Origin: Paraspadella gotoi
Lineage: Eukaryota > Chaetognatha
Direction of reading: 5' to 3'
NCBI GenBank assembly: GCA_051294375.1
Contig: CM119267.1
Span: 11,361,865 to 11,425,864, forward strand
DNA: 64,000 nucleotides
In this document: positions 59,933 through 64,000 of the stretch, piece after piece
Position numbering within the stretch: position 1 is the first letter of the stretch
How the letters are laid out: every line of letters begins with the position of its first letter
Made by a program: the position numbers and the translations under genes
Notes under the pieces: generated by a model
Told to the model about the DNA's origin: nothing
What the model saw: only the letters and a program-made list of their open reading frames with translations
Databases searched by the model: none

Positions 59933-60013
<81 letters not shown>
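59676..60013. repeat. Opposed (CT)n and (GA)n tracts
   Basis: A CT tract at 59676-59761 and a GA tract at about 59898-60013 are reverse complements of each other about 135 bp apart and could pair as a long hairpin. Confidence 0.9.
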
Positions 60014-60016
<3 letters not shown>

Positions 60017-60287
60017 AGCGACGAAAATCAGAATGGATGGGCGCAATATAACGCTCAAGAGATACAGGAAGGGAGATAGAGGGAGTAAGAGAAATATAGA
60101 AAGAAAGAGAGAGAGAGCGAGAGCGTGTGTCGAAACAGCTTTACCTTTTTTTTTTCTTGTTTTGACATTCTGAATTTGTCAAGAGAGAGACTCGTGTTAG
60201 GAACTCGGAATAACTCGTTCACTCGGCTCAAATCTCTGGCGCCATTGATATTTTTTTGTTTAACCTGTCTGTTTCGGAGTCTCGTAC

Positions 60288-60335
60288 AATGTATGTATGT
60301 ATATATGTATGTATGTATGTATGCATGCATGTATG
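60288..60335. repeat. (ATGT)n microsatellite
   Basis: GTAT/ATGT tetranucleotide repeat with TATA and GCATGC interruptions. Confidence 0.9.
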
Positions 60336-60717
60336 TTCCTACTACTTTGTTCCGTATTCTTTTTTTCATCTTGAAAATCATTCTTCCGTCGCATCAGTCG
60401 AACCCAGCTTGAGCTGCGGCGTTGACCAAATCATCATTTAACCTAATGACAACTGAATGCCTCCTTACGAAAGTTTTAAGTGAGGTGATTCGTGATTAAC
60501 TTTACGAAGAAAATGGTGTAATGATTAAACGTTATATGAGATATCTCAGATATGAGACATGAGATCTCAATTAAATGAGATCTCATGAGATGACATGACA
60601 TGACATGACATAAATGAGATGACATGAGATCTAAATTAAATGAATTTTATTCAATCTAATTTTAGACGGGGTTCCAAAATATGACCCTATGGCCTTATGG
60701 CCTTATGGCCTCGAAGG

Positions 60718-60913
60718 GGGAACACACCATCCCAAGCGTTGTGTTCTATTCACAGTCGTAACGACTTCCCTCTGCGTTGGCAAAGCGAGACCATCTTAGG
60801 GTAAACTCCCCAGTAACAGGAGGCGTCACTGAGGGTCGGAAGCCCCCAAAACCAACAGTGAGAAGCCCCATCCCAATGGGCATCACAAGCAACCCGGCTG
60901 TTGCCATTACGTT
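60718..60913 (-). mobile_element. Dispersed repeat, copy 2
   Basis: Reverse-complement match to 12918-13106. Flanked on the low-coordinate side by GGCCTTAT-type short tandem words. See copy 1 for shared words. Confidence 0.75.
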
Positions 60914-61728
60914 TTTTTCTGCGATTGCACTTCAGGTTTCGCCGTGAAGTCGTCATTGCCTCGGCGGCGATACAATGACGACCCCGCGTCCGACGATATA
61001 TCTCAGAGTTCCGAGTTTCTGGAGAAAAACAAACATAAGCCTCGAGGGCGTGAGAAGTTTTCGGTCGAGTGAGTTCGAGGGTAAGGGCGAGTTCATTCTT
61101 ACGAATTATGTGAGGTGAGTTGGAGTTGAGACCTTGAGAAATAGATGAATTTACGCATTGATTCTTTTCATTGTAGATTAATAGGGATTAACTGGACGCA
61201 AGTAATACGTTACTTAGTGGATGAGAAAGAAGTGCGAGAGATAGAGTAGTATTGAAGAATCGGGCTTGGGAAAGGAGTGAGAGAGAAAAATAGAGAACGC
61301 AGAGAAAACCAGGGAAGAGAGAAAAAAAAAGAGAGAATTCGAGCAGGAGTTTCATGTCCTTATATGGCAAAAAACAGAGAAAAATTGGAAATTGGCTTAT
61401 AATTATATTGTCCGTGAAACACTCAACTTTCGATTTATTTTTTATCACGTACGATAAATCCACATAATATTTATTTAATTATGACAAAATACAGAATTAA
61501 CCGTTTGTGTTCTGTAAAAAGCTACACTTATATCTTTTTAACTTTAAAAAACTGAGAAATAAATTGATTTTGAAATTATTATTTCTAATTCTAACTCTAA
61601 TTCTGCCAATTTCTTTTTTAGTTGGATCTGCGTATCGCTGATTCTGACGGTCCCACCCCAAAATCTTGTCGGTAAATCTATTTAATCATATCAGAACATC
61701 GAATTATGATAAATTATGCAAAAAAATG

Positions 61729-61787
61729 TTGTCCGTCCGTCCGTCTGTCTGTCTGTCCGTCCGTCCGTCGGTCCGTCCGTCCGTTCC
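61729..61787. repeat. (CCGT)n/(CTGT)n microsatellite
   Basis: GTCC/GTCT tetranucleotide repeat of about 55 bp at the left edge of a tandem duplication. Confidence 0.92.
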
Positions 61788-61788
61788 C

Positions 61789-62112
61789 CAAAATTACTCG
61801 TGATTGGATGGATGGATTGGAATAAAATTTTGTGTGGGGGTAGTAAAGTGTATGATTAAGATGGATATAAAGTTTCAATGGAATCGTGCAAGTGGAATGT
61901 GTTAAAATTGCAAAAACAAAAGTGACATTCACTTTTTTATACTTATAATTACTCATAATTATTCTATTTATTCAGAATTGCATAGATGAATTGAGACAAA
62001 ATTTTGTGTGTGGGTAGAAAAGTGTGTAATGAAGCTTGCTATAAAGGAATGAAATCGTGCTAGTGAAAATGAGTTTTAATGAAAAAAACAAAAGTCACAT
62101 TTACTTGAATTT
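61789..62112. repeat. Diverged tandem duplication, unit ~170 bp
   Basis: Two consecutive units share ATAAAATTTTGTGTG/ACAAAATTTTGTGTG, GTAGTAAAGTGT/GTAGAAAAGTGTG, GGAATCGTGCAAGTG/GAAATCGTGCTAGTG and AAAACAAAAGTGACATT/AAAACAAAAGTCACATT in the same order. Confidence 0.75.
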
Positions 62113-62119
62113 TATTAAA

Positions 62120-62122
<3 letters not shown>

Positions 62123-62157
<35 letters not shown>
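62123..62157. repeat. (CT)n microsatellite
   Basis: Short pure CT tract. Confidence 0.93.
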
Positions 62158-62159
<2 letters not shown>

Positions 62160-62307
62160 CTTTCTCATAGATAAAATCATTAATTAACTAATTGTTAAGT
62201 TAATTGACTGATTGATTTATATATTTTTTAATGGTTTATTAAGAGATCTGTGATGATTTATAATCTAATGATCTGTTATAAAAAAATTATGAAAAAATTA
62301 ATTAAGT

Positions 62308-62545
62308 TAACCAAATTATCAAAGTTGACAAAATTACGACAGTTGACCCAATTATGCCAGTTGACCGAATTATGCCAGTTTGACAAAATTATGCCAGTTG
62401 ACCAAATTATACCAATTGACCAAATTATGGCAGTTGACCAAATTATGTCAGTTCACCAAATTATTCCAGTTGACCAAATCATGCAAATTGGCTAAATTAT
62501 GCCAGTTGACCAAATTAGGCAAGTTGACCAAATTCTGCGAGTTTT
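62308..62545. repeat. 18-bp minisatellite
   Basis: About 13 imperfect copies of CAGTTGACCAAATTATGC. Because 18 is a multiple of three and the unit lacks in-frame stops in two frames, it gives spurious repetitive frames (LTKLCQ). Confidence 0.9.
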
Positions 62546-63126
62546 ATTTATTAAGAAGTCTGTTATGATTTGTCATGAAATTTGTACAACCAATATAAAA
62601 ATTATCCATGTTATGTTATAATTTGTTATAATCTGTCAAGATCACAAATTTAAAGTCAGAAAGAATTATTGTGATTTATCATCGGATTAGCAGATTACCA
62701 CTTAATTATCGCAGGCAGTTCCGACATTGTTTGCTCAATCTTGTTTTTTATCGTCTAGGCTCGGACATCCGGGCTTTCGAAATGAGTTGGTTTTTATAAG
62801 ATCTTCTATCAAGAGTCATATCGGCGAACGTCAGAAAGTCCTGCGGGTATAATATGTCTTTGTCTTCGTGACTTTTTTTTTTCTCTTTCTCGTCGATGTC
62901 GCGTGATACATAATTAAACCGGCGCGGTGACATAAATTCACGTGACCGCTCCAAATCTGATGCAATAACTAGAGAGTCTCGATGCGGTTCAAAACTCCTT
63001 TTAAAAGCGAATCGCAAAGAAAAATTAAAACTGCGCATTTTAAAGAAACATTATCAGTTTTAATAATCGATCGACAGGCTAGAGCCAGAAATTCCCGCTG
63101 TCCGTCATTAATTGTTGACATTCGAA

Positions 63127-63924
63127 ATGGCGTCTTCGATGATCGAGGAGGCCGAATCCGTTGTCGAAGCCCTCGACGCCGGAAATGACGACGCGGCGAG
63201 CGACGACGCCGCAAACGATTCCATCCCCAACGACGACGCGTCCGCCGAAAATTCTCGACCGGCTTCGTCGTCTTCGTCGTCGCCGTCGGCTTCTTTGTCG
63301 TCGCTGGAAAAATCGACGACATTAAACTTTAAACGAATGTTGTCGAAGCTGAATAAATACTTTAGAGAAGTACCGTCGCGTTCACGCCGCAGATGGAAAT
63401 CGCTCCGCGACAAAAACGACGCCCATAACCGTGTTGGCGGAGGTGATGGAAGTCGTGATGGCGAGAATGGCGGCGGCGGTGATGAAGGCGGGACCGACGA
63501 GGGCTGCGTCAATGTCCTTAGAGACGATCCAAATTCAAACCCAGACCCCGCAATCAACACCGGAGATAAGTCTTCCCCGGTCTTGAATGCCGAACCACAC
63601 TGGCCGTCCGACATCGACGAGCGCACATCCTCCATGGACTATACAGATTCACTCTGCTACCGTCTCTTCTTGGCCGTGGAGGATGGAACCGAATCGGAGC
63701 CTTGCAGGTCTCTCAGAGTCACGCACCTCGTCGACGCCGGCCGCCCGACCGACAACGCCAACGAAAATGGAGAAAACTCCGATGACACGTGGAAACGTCT
63801 CGCACGCGTTGATAAAGTCCCCATTAGTTACGTTCCACGGCGTCAGACGGGCGCATTCGAGCCCGTCGTCAGTGACGACGTTCAACTCACGACGTTTGAG
63901 ATTCACTTTATATTCGACTCCAAG
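63127..63924 (+). CDS. First coding exon of an unrecognised acidic, Ser/Asp-rich protein (runs off window)
   Basis: The ATG at 63127 (context TCGAAATGG) follows stops in frame and gives MASSMIEEAESVVEALDAG. The exon encodes 266 residues: an acidic N-terminal half with a serine run, a basic helix (RMLSKLNKYFREVPSRSRRRWKS), a Gly/Asp-rich patch and a more globular end containing SMDYTDSLCYRLFLAVEDG and LTTFEIHFIFDSK. It ends AAG/GTACAG in phase 0. The noisy read suggests the next exon starts VFVTFLDHAG. No signal peptide or membrane segment is visible, so it is probably cytosolic or nuclear. Family not recognised. A frame-broken duplicate is at 39271-40050. Confidence 0.6.
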
Positions 63925-64000
63925 GTACAGTTAGAGCAATTTTAAAATATTTATTATTATACATTATCACTTCATTATATTATTTGTTATTTCAATCAAA

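Larger units (their letters stand above)
58936..63126. other. Intergenic region between GPCR and acidic-protein gene
   Basis: No exon is supported. It contains CT and GA tracts, an ATGT repeat, the dispersed repeat copy 2, a GACATGAGAT-rich patch (about 60538-60650), a CCGT repeat, a tandem duplication and an 18-bp minisatellite, listed separately. Confidence 0.5.

Noticed and set aside
62250-62568. Repetitive LTKLCQ protein
   Set aside because: Product of an 18-bp intergenic minisatellite; open in more than one frame and without start context or splice support.

Overview
The window is metazoan nuclear DNA from a draft assembly. It has GT-AG introns, mostly short, splitting long open reading frames, N-rich (CT)n/(GA)n microsatellites up to about 115 bp, MITE-like elements and five runs of N. 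The protein families and the compact gene spacing suggest an invertebrate, perhaps an arthropod or crustacean; that placement is weak because nothing here is diagnostic for a clade.

Layout. 1-14.4 kb: mostly non-coding, rich in GA/CT tracts, with an AT-rich block (about 2.0-4.2 kb), a broken minus-strand coding remnant (1.4-1.8 kb), a tandem RFX X-box-like motif (7.3 kb) and a dispersed repeat (12.9 kb). 14.4-25.6 kb: one large plus-strand gene whose exons join in phase into a giant channel-like protein with four successive six-transmembrane-plus-cyclic-nucleotide-binding (CNBD) repeats in a single chain. This is the architecture of CNGK/tetraKCNG channels, but none of the four pore loops carries a normal GYG filter. 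Probable 3' exons run to 27.5 kb. 28-33 kb, resuming at 57.2-58.9 kb: a plus-strand rhodopsin-like (class A, peptide-type) GPCR gene with a glycosylated N-terminus. 59-63 kb: non-coding, with minisatellites and a second copy of the dispersed repeat. 63.1-63.9 kb: first coding exon of an unrecognised acidic, Ser/Asp-rich protein that runs off the window.

The most important point for any user is that roughly 33.1-55.6 kb is not extra genome. It consists of three uncorrected long-read segments that re-copy 21.6-32.1 kb, 29.3-31.5 kb and 57.2-64 kb (and beyond the window end) with many indels, placed between exact copies of a 1.6 kb block and separated by 25-N spacers typical of over-filled gaps. 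Apparent extra channel, GPCR and acidic-protein genes there are duplicates broken by read error. The two noisy reads carry different alleles, so the locus was heterozygous in the sequenced material. With the artefact removed, the true order is channel, then GPCR, then acidic-protein gene, all on the plus strand, over about 41 kb.

The channel and the GPCR are head-to-tail neighbours; both are membrane signalling proteins, but nothing here shows co-regulation.
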